NCBI GenBank assembly: GCA_029931535.1
Contig: JAQPZY010001659.1
Span: forward strand, 3,602,001 to 3,666,000
DNA: 64,000 bases
Reading direction: 5' to 3'
Origin: Margaritifera margaritifera
Lineage: Eukaryota > Mollusca > Bivalvia > Unionida > Margaritiferidae
The notes under the pieces were generated by a model. That model worked only from the letters and a program-made list of their open reading frames with translations. It was not told where the DNA came from and did not search any database. Below are positions 48,946 through 60,469 of this stretch, piece after piece (position 1 is the stretch's first letter; the number at the start of each line of letters is the position of its first letter). A program made the translations under genes and the position numbers.

Positions 48946-49587
48946 GAAGCAGCTGGATGCAATGAATTTGTTAATGTACTATGATTGAAGGGTCTTTGCT
49001 CTGTGCCACTTTTATTTTCTTCCTTGTATTCTTTCTTTTTGCAGGATGATTTTTTGTACCCTAGTCAGGACATTTTGCATAATGGTCCTGTACCAGTATT
49101 TGATGAATAAATACAGCCAAACTGCTCTAGTGATCACCTGAATATAAGGATCACCTGTTTAAAGACCTAGTTCAATTGGTCTCATTTAAATGCTGATCAG
49201 TACATTTTTACCTGTATGTAAAAATACCACATTTAGATGGTCCCCAGAGTGGTTTTGATACACAAATGTAACAAATATTTTACATAGTTTCGGCCCTGAT
49301 TTCATTTGTTGGTCAAATGATACAAAAACAAAAAGTCATGTGACTAAATATTTTCCATACTTAAGAACACTTCACCAGTACATTTCAGCTTGTTAATACT
49401 TATGAGTGCAGTTTGTATTTGTCATAATTAATGTTTTCTGATTATATCCCACCTACAGATCATTTATATGTATTAAAGACCAACATGTGGATATAGTTTT
49501 TCTTCAATATCAATTTGCCCAGCAATAGCAAATGGAACAGGAAATGTAACATGGCTTAAACATAATTGCAGGTTAGGGCCATATAGG
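48946..49587. other. No gene seen
   Basis: AT-rich sequence without coding or repeat signal. Confidence 0.4.
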
Positions 49588-49778
49588 CTGTTGTTGTTGG
49601 TTTGTTTTCGTGGATACTTTTAACACATTATTGGCTATGTCATGCCATGGAAATGGGAGCTAAGTGCCTTTCCCAAGGACACACCAAAGCAGCTGACCCA
49701 GACTGACTTGGGCAGGAAGGGAACCCGTGACCCGTGGATTACGAGTCCAGTGCTCTACCATGTGAGCTACAACAGCTT
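49588..49778 (-). mobile_element. SINE S1 copy
   Basis: On the minus strand: GTAGCTCACATGGTAGAGCA (box A), GGTTCCCTTCC in the box B place, then GTGTCCTTGGGAAAGGCACT and GCATGACATAGCCAATAATG. The tail is AACAAACCAACAACAACAG. Confidence 0.83.
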
Positions 49779-51149
49779 TCCCAAACAAACAGTGTACATG
49801 TACTGAGTTTGGAGTAGACCCTGGTTTACTAGTTTGTTTATGCCACCAGACCTAAGTCTATCAAATATGGAGCATGGCATTATTATACGCTCAAGTGTAG
49901 TATCAACTACCAGAATGTTTACAATAATACATATTAATATTTCATCACCTAATTAAAATTTAATCTCACACAGTACTCAATTTTATGTTTTGTCCACTGA
50001 ACACTAATCTGCCAGATATGTATGTTCTAGCTACAGCAAATCTATAATCCAGCCACTCCAGTATCACAGATCAATAATAGTTACAGATTTAATTGATTTT
50101 AAGTCAAATAGATTTGTCTTGCCCACCATTGACTTCGAGTACAAATCTTTTGTGTACCTATTATTGCATTTGTTATTGTTGCATAAAGAAATGGTTACAG
50201 AACAAAAGTATTTACATTATTATTGATAAATCTCACATGCATATTAGTCAACAACTTACCCTTCATTTGGCTGACAATCAACCATATATCTTGATAAGTT
50301 ATGTGTCACAGGGATGTAAAAAGAAGCCCTTTATTAACTGAAAAATAATGTACAAGGTGGTCAGTCTGGTGCTGCGAGGCAGTCAGCTGTGGTCAGCATT
50401 GACAGCTGTGATGGATTGAGATTGACTTTTTCATTGAACTTACTGATAAATACAATGAGTATCTTCCATTATATATGGGTCATAAATTAGGTGCCTATCA
50501 CATATGCCTCATGTAGCCAGTTATTGTTAACTCATGTGTATCTTCATCATTAGCACTTCTTCTGTCTGTATATTCAAAATTAATAATAATATTTATAATA
50601 TTTAGGGGATATATATTCTATATTCTTTTTATGCATCTAAAATTTATTGGTTTTTTTTTCTCCCAAAATATGCAACATTTTTAATCAGAAAAAGCATGGG
50701 TTTACTGTATCTCTACACTAATACCAATCAGTTCTTATTGCATGTTTTTGAACTCCCGAAGAAAATCATTAATATTTTTTCTCTGATCTTTCCTAGAGAT
50801 TGCTAACCAGTGAAGAATGTTACTTGTATTTAATAGAAAGCAGGATTAAAGACTAAACAGAAACAATGTTTATTGAGTTCAACTGATGGCTTTTGTGTCG
50901 GATGACAAAGCAAACAGGTGTTATTTGGCTAGTTCGGAAAAGTCACTTGCACTAAAAATTCCTTGTTATTTCATTCAGATGCAACTATTTCCAGAAAATG
51001 CAACCCATGCTGAATTTTAGCTTGTTTTTACAAAGCGGAGGGGAGCTATTGTTCTACCCCAGGTATTGGCATTAGCATCTGCATCTGCACATATAAAAGC
51101 ATATACATATCAAGAGTCCATTGTATCTCAGCCATTCTTTCTTCCTAGG
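49779..51149. other. No gene seen
   Basis: AT-rich sequence. The 82-residue frame at 50093 has no domain. Confidence 0.4.
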
Positions 51150-51388
51150 TCCAAGGCAACAAGGTTCCCCCAGTGGTTGAGTGATATAATGCACTCACCT
51201 TTACAGATCACTGACATCTTGGCTCAGCTAATGTGGATATGTGTCAAAGCTTGCTAGTAGCTTCCCATGGGTTGGTGGTTCTTCACGGGTTTTTCTGGGT
51301 TCTTCCTCCACCAGATATACTGGCTGCCATGTATAGCCTACCATGTGCTGAAAAATGGCATTAAACCCACAAAACCAAACCAAACCAA
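51150..51388 (+). mobile_element. SINE S2 copy, diverged
   Basis: The head is decayed (CCCCCAGTGGTTGAGTG) but the body matches 9013-9257: ACAGATCACTGA, TGGGTTCTTCCTCCACCAGAT, CCATGTATAGCCTACCATGT. The 3' end AATGGCATTAAACCCAC is followed by (AAACC)n. Confidence 0.8.
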
Positions 51389-51539
51389 GATAACAGTTTG
51401 GAGTGGATTTCATAGCACCTACCCATTAGGGATGGGGCTAAGGGAGCTAACTTTGTACATACATGTTTATTATATGTACATTCTTGGTTAAGTTTTTGCT
51501 TTTAGCTCTAAGGTTTTTGCACCCTATATACATTCAGTT

Positions 51540-52545
51540 ATACATGGAATAATGAAATTCAGTGAGGGAATGGATCTTGATGAATACTATACACCCTTAT
51601 CACAAAAGTTGGTTACTGTGACCCATATTTCATGCTTCACTGCCTTTGGTTCAATTTTTATCTTTTAAGTTTATTTCTCAAGTGGGAACTGCAGCAGCTC
51701 AGTTGGTAGTGTTGGACTCATAATCCAAGGGTTGTGGGTTTGATACCCACCCAAAAGTACCATTAGAACCAACAAAAACAAAAACAATTATTTCTCAAGC
51801 TCTGTTCATGCTGGAACCATTAAATTAGATGCTTTTATGCATCTTTATTAGTACCACACCCTTACAATAAAGGAAGGTCAATGACCTACATTTTACATTT
51901 TACTTGGTCAAGTTTTTGAATTTAGCTCATGAAATAATTGTGTGCACCCTGTATAAATACTGTTATACTGGGAATCAAGAAACATGTTTGTGGGATGTAA
52001 CTTGATGAGTACTACACATTCATTACAAAAGTAGGTCACTGTAATCCATATTTTGTGCTTCACTGATTTGCTTCAATTTTGTGTTTTCAGTTTATTTCTT
52101 AAGTACTGTTGATGCTAGAATCATCAAACAAGATGAATGTCTGCATCTCTGTTAGTGCCACACCCTTAAAACAAATGGTCACTGTGACCAACATTTTGTA
52201 TTTTACTGGCTTAGGTTACATTTTGCATTTAACTTGTTACCACAAAGGCTCATTGCATGTTTTGTACATACTGTCCTATATAGAATCAGAAAAATTGTTG
52301 AGGGGCTGCATCTTGATGAGCACTACTCCATCATTGCAGAAGTAGGTTATTATGGTCCATATTTTGTGCTGCACTGGCTTGGATTAAATTGAAGTTTGAT
52401 GTTTATTTCTCATTTACTGGTCATGCTAGAATATTGAAATTGATGATGTTATACAGTTTTCTAAGTACCACACCCTTACAAACAAAAGAAGCTCATTGTG
52501 ACAAATATTTAATCTTTTACTGGCTTTGGTTAAATGTTTAGATGA
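51540..52545 (+). repeat. Core-repeat element, family E
   Basis: Three dimeric units of about 309 bases, each made of two related halves of about 155. CTTGATGA anchors at 51576, 52001 and 52312 become evenly spaced (308 and 311) once the SINE at 51683-51787 and its target duplication are subtracted. Half-unit marks are CCATATTTTGTGCTTCACTG and GTACCACACCCTTA. Confidence 0.75.
51683..51787 (+). mobile_element. Internally deleted SINE S1 with target duplication
   Basis: A tRNA-like head (GCAGCTCAGTTGGTAG, GGTTTGATACCCACC) is joined directly to the tail AGAACCAACAAAAACAAAAA. TTATTTCTCAAG flanks it on both sides (51671-51682 and 51788-51799). It splits a family E unit. Confidence 0.88.
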
Positions 52546-52741
52546 TGCATACATGTGACAGAAAAGAAAGGTCAGGTCAGGACAGATCAGGAGATTTGCA
52601 AAATTTGGTCAGGTGTTTTTACCTCAAAAGAGGGAGGATTTTCATCAACCCAATTTTTAGCATGCAAATAGACAAAATGTACAACTATTGAACAAATTTA
52701 CATTTTTTAAATATTAAAATATGTACATCATCTCATCAATT

Positions 52742-53045
52742 CAGTCCTTTCACAGTAATTTGTTGCCATTCATACTCTCCTTACATGTACCACAAGCATT
52801 TTTAGCATTTCTTAGGAGATCATTACTTGTATTTAATTGGTGGCAGTCCTCATCATTGTTGATCATAACACTTAGGAGATGATGTACTGTTACTGGATCC
52901 AGGTTTCCTCTGGAGTCAGCCTGAATTTTCCTCAGAATGGAAAATGTCATTTCTGTGTCTGCATTTGAATATGGCAATGTTAATACAACTCTACTGAGTA
53001 CACCTAAAAGTTTAAATTGTTTCCTGCCTGTGGGTACATTCAGAT
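52742..53045 (-). pseudogene. hAT transposase C-terminal fragment
   Basis: On the minus strand TGRKQFKLLGVLSRVVLTLP leads into PYSNADTEMTFSILRKIQAD, the hAT dimerisation region, then LLSVMINNDEDCHQ. It closely resembles the fragment at 25235-25510. The usual Glu-Arg after the NAD motif reads EM here. Confidence 0.85.
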
Positions 53046-53533
53046 TGCTGATTGCCTGCCAGAACTGCTAAAGATAGGTACTGTCTGGCTCTAATGTTGT
53101 TTAATGTCAGTAAGATTCTCCACATGAAGCACAAACACATACATTATACCATCACACCCGTTGTAACTTTAAGCTTAATTTGCAGACACCTTTGTTGTCA
53201 TTGCAATCATCATCACTATCACCACTCTTTAATAATGACAATCAAATCCCAAATTTGGAAAGTGATTATCACTTGCTAGTATTAAAGACGAAGACAAAGA
53301 CCTCATTCATCCCAGGCATCACGGATTACAACGGCAGTTAGTGACATGTACTTTAGTCTGGTTTACATTCATGTTTACAAAGGATTAAATCAATGTCAGT
53401 GGTGTTTATATCAGTTTTTGTGATGTGGTCATTGATAGTAGTGTCGAACGCAAATTTTGCCAAAACATCAATGTCACTGGTTGCGTTCTGCAGGTGGTTG
53501 CTCACAACAGTGAGTTTATATAATAAATTGTTC

Positions 53534-53534
53534 A

Positions 53535-53583
<49 letters not shown>
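53534..53583. repeat. (ATT)n microsatellite
   Basis: About 16 uninterrupted ATT units, sitting where the missing middle of the hAT gene should be. Confidence 0.97.
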
Positions 53584-53584
<1 letters not shown>

Positions 53585-53589
53585 TACAA

Positions 53590-54080
53590 TTAAGATTATG
53601 ATTTCTTATGAACAATAAAATAGTCACTATGTGAGTAGTTTTTGTCCGTTTGCATGAGAACTTTGGTGTGATTTCTGAGTCGGGAAACATTATTTTGACT
53701 AGATATGAAAAATGATCTGCTACCAGAAACAGGAGATTATGTTTGGGTATAAAGTTGACAAATAGTGTCTCAGCATGTTTAACTTTATCCACATTTTATG
53801 CAGATTCCGCGAACATGGTTTTCAGTGATGGCATATTTGTTGTCATGATTAATATGCTTTTAGGAGATAGAGTTTCTGCATGACACGTGATGTCATTCTT
53901 GCCACCATAACAGATTTTAAAATCAGCTTTACAGGAAGAGCAGAAGGCATATTCATGTCCCTTTGAACCTGATTTCAACCACTTAAATTCTTGTTTCCAT
54001 CTCTCATGAAATTTTGTGTGATATTTCAGTTGCTTAGATTTTGGCATTTTGGCATTGGGATATAACACATGCTTAGACAT
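53590..54080 (-). pseudogene. hAT transposase N-terminal fragment with BED-like finger
   Basis: The minus-strand frame from 54080 encodes KFHERWKQEFKWLKSG, then AFCSSCKADF and a downstream His (DITCHAE), a BED-type zinc finger layout. After a stop near 53796 the frame 53792-53590 continues VKHAETLFVNFIPKHNLLFL and MFPDSEITPKFSCKRTKT, the part that follows the finger in ZBED-like hAT proteins. With 52742-53045 it forms the two ends of one gene whose centre is lost. Confidence 0.82.
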
Positions 54081-55640
54081 CTCAACAAACTTTAGGCACC
54101 GAAGTCACACTGACCCTTTTTTATGCCACTTGAGCAATCCAACCATAATACATTAACATCATTAATCCTGTCCAAATTACTTTTGATCATAGTATAGACT
54201 GTAATCCATCTCAACAACTTTAAGCACCAAAGCAGAACATAACCTCCAGAGAGGATCAGATAATGTTAGTTGTTTGATGCCGGTTGAGCTCTTTAGTAAC
54301 CCAACTATAATCAGTTAATGTCTTTAATCCTTTCAGAATTAATTCTGCACACACATAGTATAATCCATCTTGACAAACTTCAAACACTGAAGCCAACCGA
54401 CCCTGCCGACAGAATCCCTAGGTTTTAAGAAGTTTCTTAGTCAACATTTACAGAAACAATCATTTATATGATTTTGTGTAATTCAGTACTACTCTTCATT
54501 AAAATAATGTTCTTGATGTACTTGCCTGTAATGTTTTACACAGGTTCACTACTAATCTTTGTATGAATCCTGTATGTACTCATCTTTAATGCCTTGTACA
54601 TATTTTATAATAGCAGTAGATCAATTTTCTAGCTTTACATGCATTAGGAAAGCAGTTGTTCCCACTCCAAATGTTATATTTTAAAACCTGTGTTTCGTTG
54701 GCTAATAAGAAATAGCAATCAGTTGGGAAACATTGACATTGGGAGGGTTTATATATACTCAGCCTCCAGCTTACTCTAATGACATTTAATATATGATTGG
54801 ATAGGGGGTCCATTATTTTTTGTAAGCCTTCAGCCTCACATGTATAAATTAGCATGTTTTAAGAACAACAAAAAGCCATAAAATCAACTACTGTCGCTTC
54901 ATGTGTAAATCCACTTGTACAAAATTTCTTATTTAAATTTATATATTGTAAATAATTTAATTATGTTTTTTTTTTTTTAACAAAATTCTTGGATGATGTC
55001 CAATCTGCCATTTTAAAAATTCCCAAAGGGAACATCATCTTCTATATGTAGCAGATATCAATGCTGAATGATGTGAATGACTTTTAAATATTGGATATCA
55101 ATTCCCAACATTTGTAGCACCGCTTTCAACTACATATTAATATGGTATTTGTATGCACTTGAAAGTGCAGAAAGAAACAATAACTGATCACATTTCCTAA
55201 GACTTGGAGTTCTGTTGAGATAATGTAAAAGTGTGTGTGTAAGACAAAGTCTTTGCTCTGAAAAATGAGGGATTTTCAAACAGTAACTCTCACCTTGCCT
55301 GGAACTTTTGAGTAAAGTTGGAAAATAAACTGAATATCAATGCTTGATACACACATATTATGAATATTCATATAAATCAATATTTGTGGCCATGCTGTTG
55401 TGGAGAGTACTAAAACAGTCAGTTTTAAATGACACCACCTTCAACTCTACATTCTGTTGAAGAAACAAATTACTTAAAAGTGTGACCACATGTCCAACAT
55501 CCTAAGTAAAAGCATTTTTTGCTTGATGTAGGTTCATAATAACAATACCTGTCATGACCTTTGGAATTAAAAGCAACTATGAACACCAGTTCAGAGCTAC
55601 TTATTGTAGAGTTTTCATCCATATGGACTTTATACTTTAC
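54081..55640. other. No gene seen
   Basis: AT-rich sequence; a poly-T run near 54968. Confidence 0.4.
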
Positions 55641-57640
55641 AATACTGTATTATTTACCAAGTATTACAAGATGACTAAAGTATATCACCACTGTTTCTTC
55701 AGTCACATTATAAGGACACCCCACCTCCCTCAACAGAACACCAAAATGATCCAGTTACACCATGCAAGGTAATACTGCATTTTTGTGCCTTTCCCCCATG
55801 GAGTTGCAGACAAGATCAGTTGCTTTTGCAGAAGGTCTTCTACTTTGTAAGTTTGTCCCATACAATCACACCTATTAGCTGCAACGTTTCCTTCAGAGGG
55901 CGAGTCTTTCTGAAATGTGGGAGTATAAGCAGGTCATTGTGTCAAAAGAGCCTGGCATGAATCAACAATACAAGCCATAATTAAAAGAAACCCAGGTTGA
56001 GATGGCCAATATGGGATTACCTTAAGAGCTTTAACAGCTTTGTCACTTGTGATCGTACTCATAATTTTTTCTACTAAACAGAAAGGAGGAAATTCTATGG
56101 TCCAAACTCATACCAGCTGCAAATAAATAAATAGTCCTGGTTCTGGATTCTATGAAACAAATTGATAAATTTTAAAATTTAGAAGCAAAATCTCTCTATT
56201 TAACATCCACGTAGTTTATTTTGAAAAATTCCTAGAGTTAAAATCTGCACAAGTATTATCTACTCATGGTAAATAGATGGCTGAAATGTATACATCTCTT
56301 TCAAGACACTACTGCCAATTGGATTTAGAAAAGAATGCGCATGTATTGCCTTGTTAGAATACCAATATGTTTATTCTGTAGCAGATAACAAAGAGATTGC
56401 AAAATATGAAAGATGACAAGAAGTTCTAAATAGTCAATGTATGATAACTGGATTTTACAACTGGCCAGTGACCACCAATATAGATTGATTTGAATCTGCT
56501 GAAACAACTCCCCACTCTTTTTTGGATGCATCTGTCTAAATAAAGAGGTAAACTGTTCTGGGTCTAAGCTTTTTAACATTACATTTTTTATTTTCAGATA
56601 AATATTTTGGCTCTGCTTTATTGTATCAGGCAGGTTTATATGTGCATCAAAATCCTGGTACTATTTAAGACCAAGAAATGTATCTCTTCCCTCTAAAGCT
56701 TGTTCAAAGGTATCATATATATATAACACAAATTTGTTGGGCTGATGGCAGCATAACATAGATATGTAGTTAACCCATTTTAGACCATTTTTGAATTTTG
56801 TCTTCTTTATTTCTTCTATTGTTTATCCTTTGTTTGTTTATTTCCCTTTCATTTAATCATATAGGAGTCAAGAATTCTTCTTGGCTTTTGTGTTTAGTGT
56901 TTGTTTTGTGGATGTAAATTGTTTCTTCCCCTGACGAAGAGCTTGTTTAGCTCAAAACGTTGGGAAACTGTTTTGTATTTGCACCGTTATCAATTTGTGT
57001 GTGTATATATATATTTTTTTTTTTTTCTTTTTCCCCAAGCATAAAATTTGTATTTTTCAGCATAAATTGGGGAATATGTACATGTTGATGATGTCATCAA
57101 GGTAGTAGGAATGACAAATACCCTATTGTCTGAGCCATAAATACAGTGGTTTCAAAATTTTGGTAATGACCCTTTGTGCACTGCAAACCCCAAGGTTAAA
57201 CAAGAAAATGTATAAAGTACTACAGCATTACATTCCACTGAAATTTTTATATTTTTATGTACATTTATGAAAATGTTCATGTATTAGAACACTGAAATAT
57301 GCATCTCTTAGATCAGTGGAAATGAAAAATTTATGTTCCTATAATTAGTTTCAGACCAATTGGAAAACCATCTTGTTTAAAAATGTTCATGAGTCACAAA
57401 GTGATTAAAAGTCTTTTGATTTATGACCAGTCTGAATTTACCATTAGGTTTTGGTACTATGAACAGATTTAAAATAAACTCTCCCTTGTTATGTGAAGAA
57501 GATACTTTAGTTCCTTTCCAATACATTTCATCTACTTTAATTTATACCAGAATCTTTTGTTCATCAGAAATAGTGATGTATTTTTGTATTCTACTTTGGT
57601 TTCGAATTTTGTCCAATTCTGTCTTGTAAATCTTTATAAA
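55640..57640 (-). pseudogene. Second tyrosine-recombinase retrotransposon relic
   Basis: On the minus strand, in order: RT fingers (GEFILNLFIVPKPNGKFRLV at about 57410-57480), motif A (STDLRDAYFSV at about 57294-57322), LGVCSAQRVITKILKPLYL, and the catalytic YLDD (57092-57106). An interruption at about 56600-57060 follows. RNase H continues with WWSLASCKIQLSYIDYLELL near 56430-56500. Then LKVIPYWPSQPGFLLIM near 56000, and the start of a recombinase core-binding domain (VTEETVVIYFSHL) near 55690-55720. Stops and frameshifts are frequent. No terminal repeats were found. Domain order fits DIRS-like elements; the protein is clearly different from the copy at 25772-32308. Confidence 0.72.
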
Positions 57641-58140
57641 ATCCAATTAGCAGATATTTAGCCATGCATGAACTTAACTGTCAATGTTTTTTTCTCCCTG
57701 CATTCTGAGCCATCTATGTTTTTTCAAGAACAAGTTCCATCCATATGGCCATGTTGTTTGGGGTTATTTTTTGGGTGGAAACTGTCGAACTCTCTGCACA
57801 TGTAGTGCCTATTGTCACCAATGCCAGTGAAATTATATGCATAGTTATCTCACTGGAGACGAAGTCTGGTATTGCATTTATTTTTCGAGTCATCATAGCA
57901 AATAAAGAATAGACATGGGGGTGTGCTGATTGCACAGACTAGAATACTTTGTTTTCCAGTGAGGTTGCAGCTCAAACCAACTGTTGAATGTCACAAGATC
58001 CTATCAGCAGCAATAATGGGATTCCATTCTATTGCAACTTTGCCTGTCTTACATTTGTCCAGTTTTGTCTGCATATACACTGTAAAGTTGCAGCAGTGAA
58101 CCAAAGACTAAACAATTTGTTCTGTAGTTGGGAATTTTTT
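57641..58140. other. Uncertain; may hold the gag side of the retrotransposon relic
   Basis: Minus-strand frames at 57714-57935 and 58049-58375 lie where a gag gene would be, but I see no signature in them. Confidence 0.25.
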
Positions 58141-58199
58141 TTAACAGCCATTTTAGCACATTATTGACTCTATCATGCCAAGAAAATGGGAGCCAGTGC
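58141..58199 (-). mobile_element. SINE S1 3' fragment
   Basis: TAGCACATTATTGACTCTAT and CATGCCAAGAAAATGGGAGC match the 3' body of the SINE at 49588-49778. No head is present. Confidence 0.7.
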
Positions 58200-59164
58200 T
58201 TGTAAAGCTTAAACAAATCCATTGCATCATCAGTTATGATCAAAGCCATGCGTAGAAACAACTTTCCCAGTACAATTTGTATCAAACAAGTTTCATTCAG
58301 AATTCCAGCTTGATCTATATTTGAGGCAACTCTAAGGAGAGTGCTCGATTTTGGATAAAATATTTTCAGGCACAACCATTAATGTTTTCCTCCCCAAGGT
58401 CAATTCCTGACTGTGGTCCTGTTGTATACTTTCCATATCACAAGTATCTCTCTCCACAACAGCATGCATATCACATGCTATCAATGTTTTGGGCTAATAC
58501 CCAATAATGCGCACAAAGGTGCTATATTTCCAGGATTCATGTTATTTAATTCAGCAAAGTTCAGTCTTTCTGACTTTTATCTGGTTGCTAAGCCAACCTT
58601 GCTAATTGACATGCTGTACACAACATTATGCCAGGAAGAGTTATCTGCCTTTACAAGTGCCTTTGTCGTTTGTCAACAAGTGACAAATTTGGATGCATGT
58701 GTTGTTCTTTTTAATGGAGGATACTTACATGTTAGCACCTGTGTCATCAATATTGAACACAGCAAAGTCTGACATCTCAGAGTTAGGTTGAGTGACATTC
58801 TATCGTCCTTGTCGGCAGCCATAAGTCTGACTGTACAAAAAGCCTGTATAACTTGACCTGAACAGCATTCATAGGTCAGCTGCTTTATTAAAAGTATCAG
58901 CAATGTAATAAATAGTATCAGCAGCATAATACACAGCAAGTTTATTATTTATTTTAAAATAAAAACTCAACAAAATACCAACCACGCGGTTGAAAATCTG
59001 TCTGTATACTTACCATCTCTTGTTAGTGCAAAGTGAAATATAATGTGGAGTGGGAACAACTGCTTTTATATTGCATGTCTCACGTGATTTTATTGATCTT
59101 TAAAAAGCACCTCTCAAGCAAGCATTAGGGTGAAAATGCTAATTTATACATGTGAGGCCGAAGG
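58200..59164. other. No gene seen
   Basis: Frames on both strands at 58413-58772 and 58673-58939 overlap and have no domain or splice context; none is called. Confidence 0.35.
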
Positions 59165-59690
59165 CTTATGAAAAATAATGGTGCCTATCTAACGTTCAAT
59201 ATGGCCACCATAGCAACCATCGTGAAAATCTTATCACTACTCCTTCTAAAACAGAAAGTCATATCAACACGGGATTTTCACCAGGAGACTTCTTATGGTG
59301 TTGGTTTGGTCCAAAATGTAAGATGATGCCAATCTGACATCTAATATGGCCACCATAGCAGTCATCTTGAAAATCTCGTTATAGCTACTCCTCCTAAATG
59401 GAAAGTCATATTGACATGGGCTTTTTACCTGGAGACTTCTTATGCTGTCTGGTTGGTTCCAAATGTAAGATGATGCCAATTTGACATCCAGTATGGTCAC
59501 CATGGTGACTGTCTTGAAAATCTTGTTATAGCTACTCCTCTTGAATGGATGGTCATATCAGCATGGGGTTTTCCAAATGGAAATGGTGCTGATCTTAAGT
59601 ACAATATGGCCACTATGATGGTCATCTTGAAAATCTTGTTATCACTACTCCTGAATGCACGGTCATATTGACACTATTATTTCAGCATGA
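59165..59690 (+). repeat. Core-repeat family A fragment
   Basis: About three and a half family A units (AATATGGCCACCATAGCA, CTTGAAAATCTTGTTATAGC) without the 5' or 3' part of the full element. Confidence 0.85.
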
Positions 59691-59771
59691 TACCCGAGAT
59701 TTTAATTACTGGAGAAAGTGTAGGTGGATATTTATCATTTGTACAACTGAAATAATAACCCAAATTCTCAT

Positions 59772-59992
59772 TACCGTCTGTACTCATGTATAAGCTTATA
59801 CCAACTGCAAACTGCATAGACCCAGATCTGCTGTCACATAATGCGCTAGCAGATCTGAGTCTATGCAGTTTGTAGGGACTAATCAGTAGAATAAACAACA
59901 TAGACCCTGATCTGCTGGTGCATTATGCGACGGCAGATCTGGGTCTATGCAGTTTGCAGTCGGTATTGGCTTATACGCAAGAATATACGGTA
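59772..59992. mobile_element. 221-base double-hairpin MITE, copy 5
   Basis: Ends TACCGTCTGTACTCATGTAT and GCAAGAATATACGGTA; exactly 221 bases. Unlike copies 1, 2 and 4, the last arm reads CAGATCTGGGTCTATGCAGT, matching the first arm of the element rather than the left arm of its own hairpin. Confidence 0.93.
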
Positions 59993-60295
59993 TATTAAAT
60001 CCTAGATATGAACCTTGAATTTGCTATATTGTAGAAGGTATTCCTAAGTATGTAGATAACTTAACTGCTATGCCACATTTGCAATAAAATAATTCCATGA
60101 GAGGCACTATGTGCACAGATAATACAAGCATCAGTTTAATGTTCAGGGGAGTTGTGCATCATGGTTAGCTTTTGTTTTATTGCTTATTTTTTATCGTGTA
60201 AAAAGCTATGCTTATCTGTTGTTTGCAAGTAATATATTTATGCTGCCAATTTATAGTATACTTTTCACATGCTGAGAGGAGAGGGCTATTATTGC

Positions 60296-60365
60296 TACAG
60301 CTCTCCCTTGTTATAATGCCCTTCATTATAATGTGATTCTGAATATAATGCAGTACTGCAATGGA
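60296..60365 (+). mobile_element. TTATAAC-type transposon end fragment
   Basis: Starts ACAGCTCTCCCTTGTTATAA and has three TATAATG-like words, as at 2333 and (inverted) 3783. Confidence 0.5.
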
Positions 60366-60469
60366 CCAATTGACAAAATTTAAATCTTTGCACTAAATCA
60401 GTCTATAAAATGTATGGCAATATGGGTTCAAAGAAAATCACATGAAGCTTTGTATTATATCTTTGTTAT

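Noticed and set aside
58413..58772. 119-residue frame opposite an 88-residue frame
   Set aside because: No recognisable motif, no splice signals examined with confidence, and opposing frames of similar quality on the other strand.
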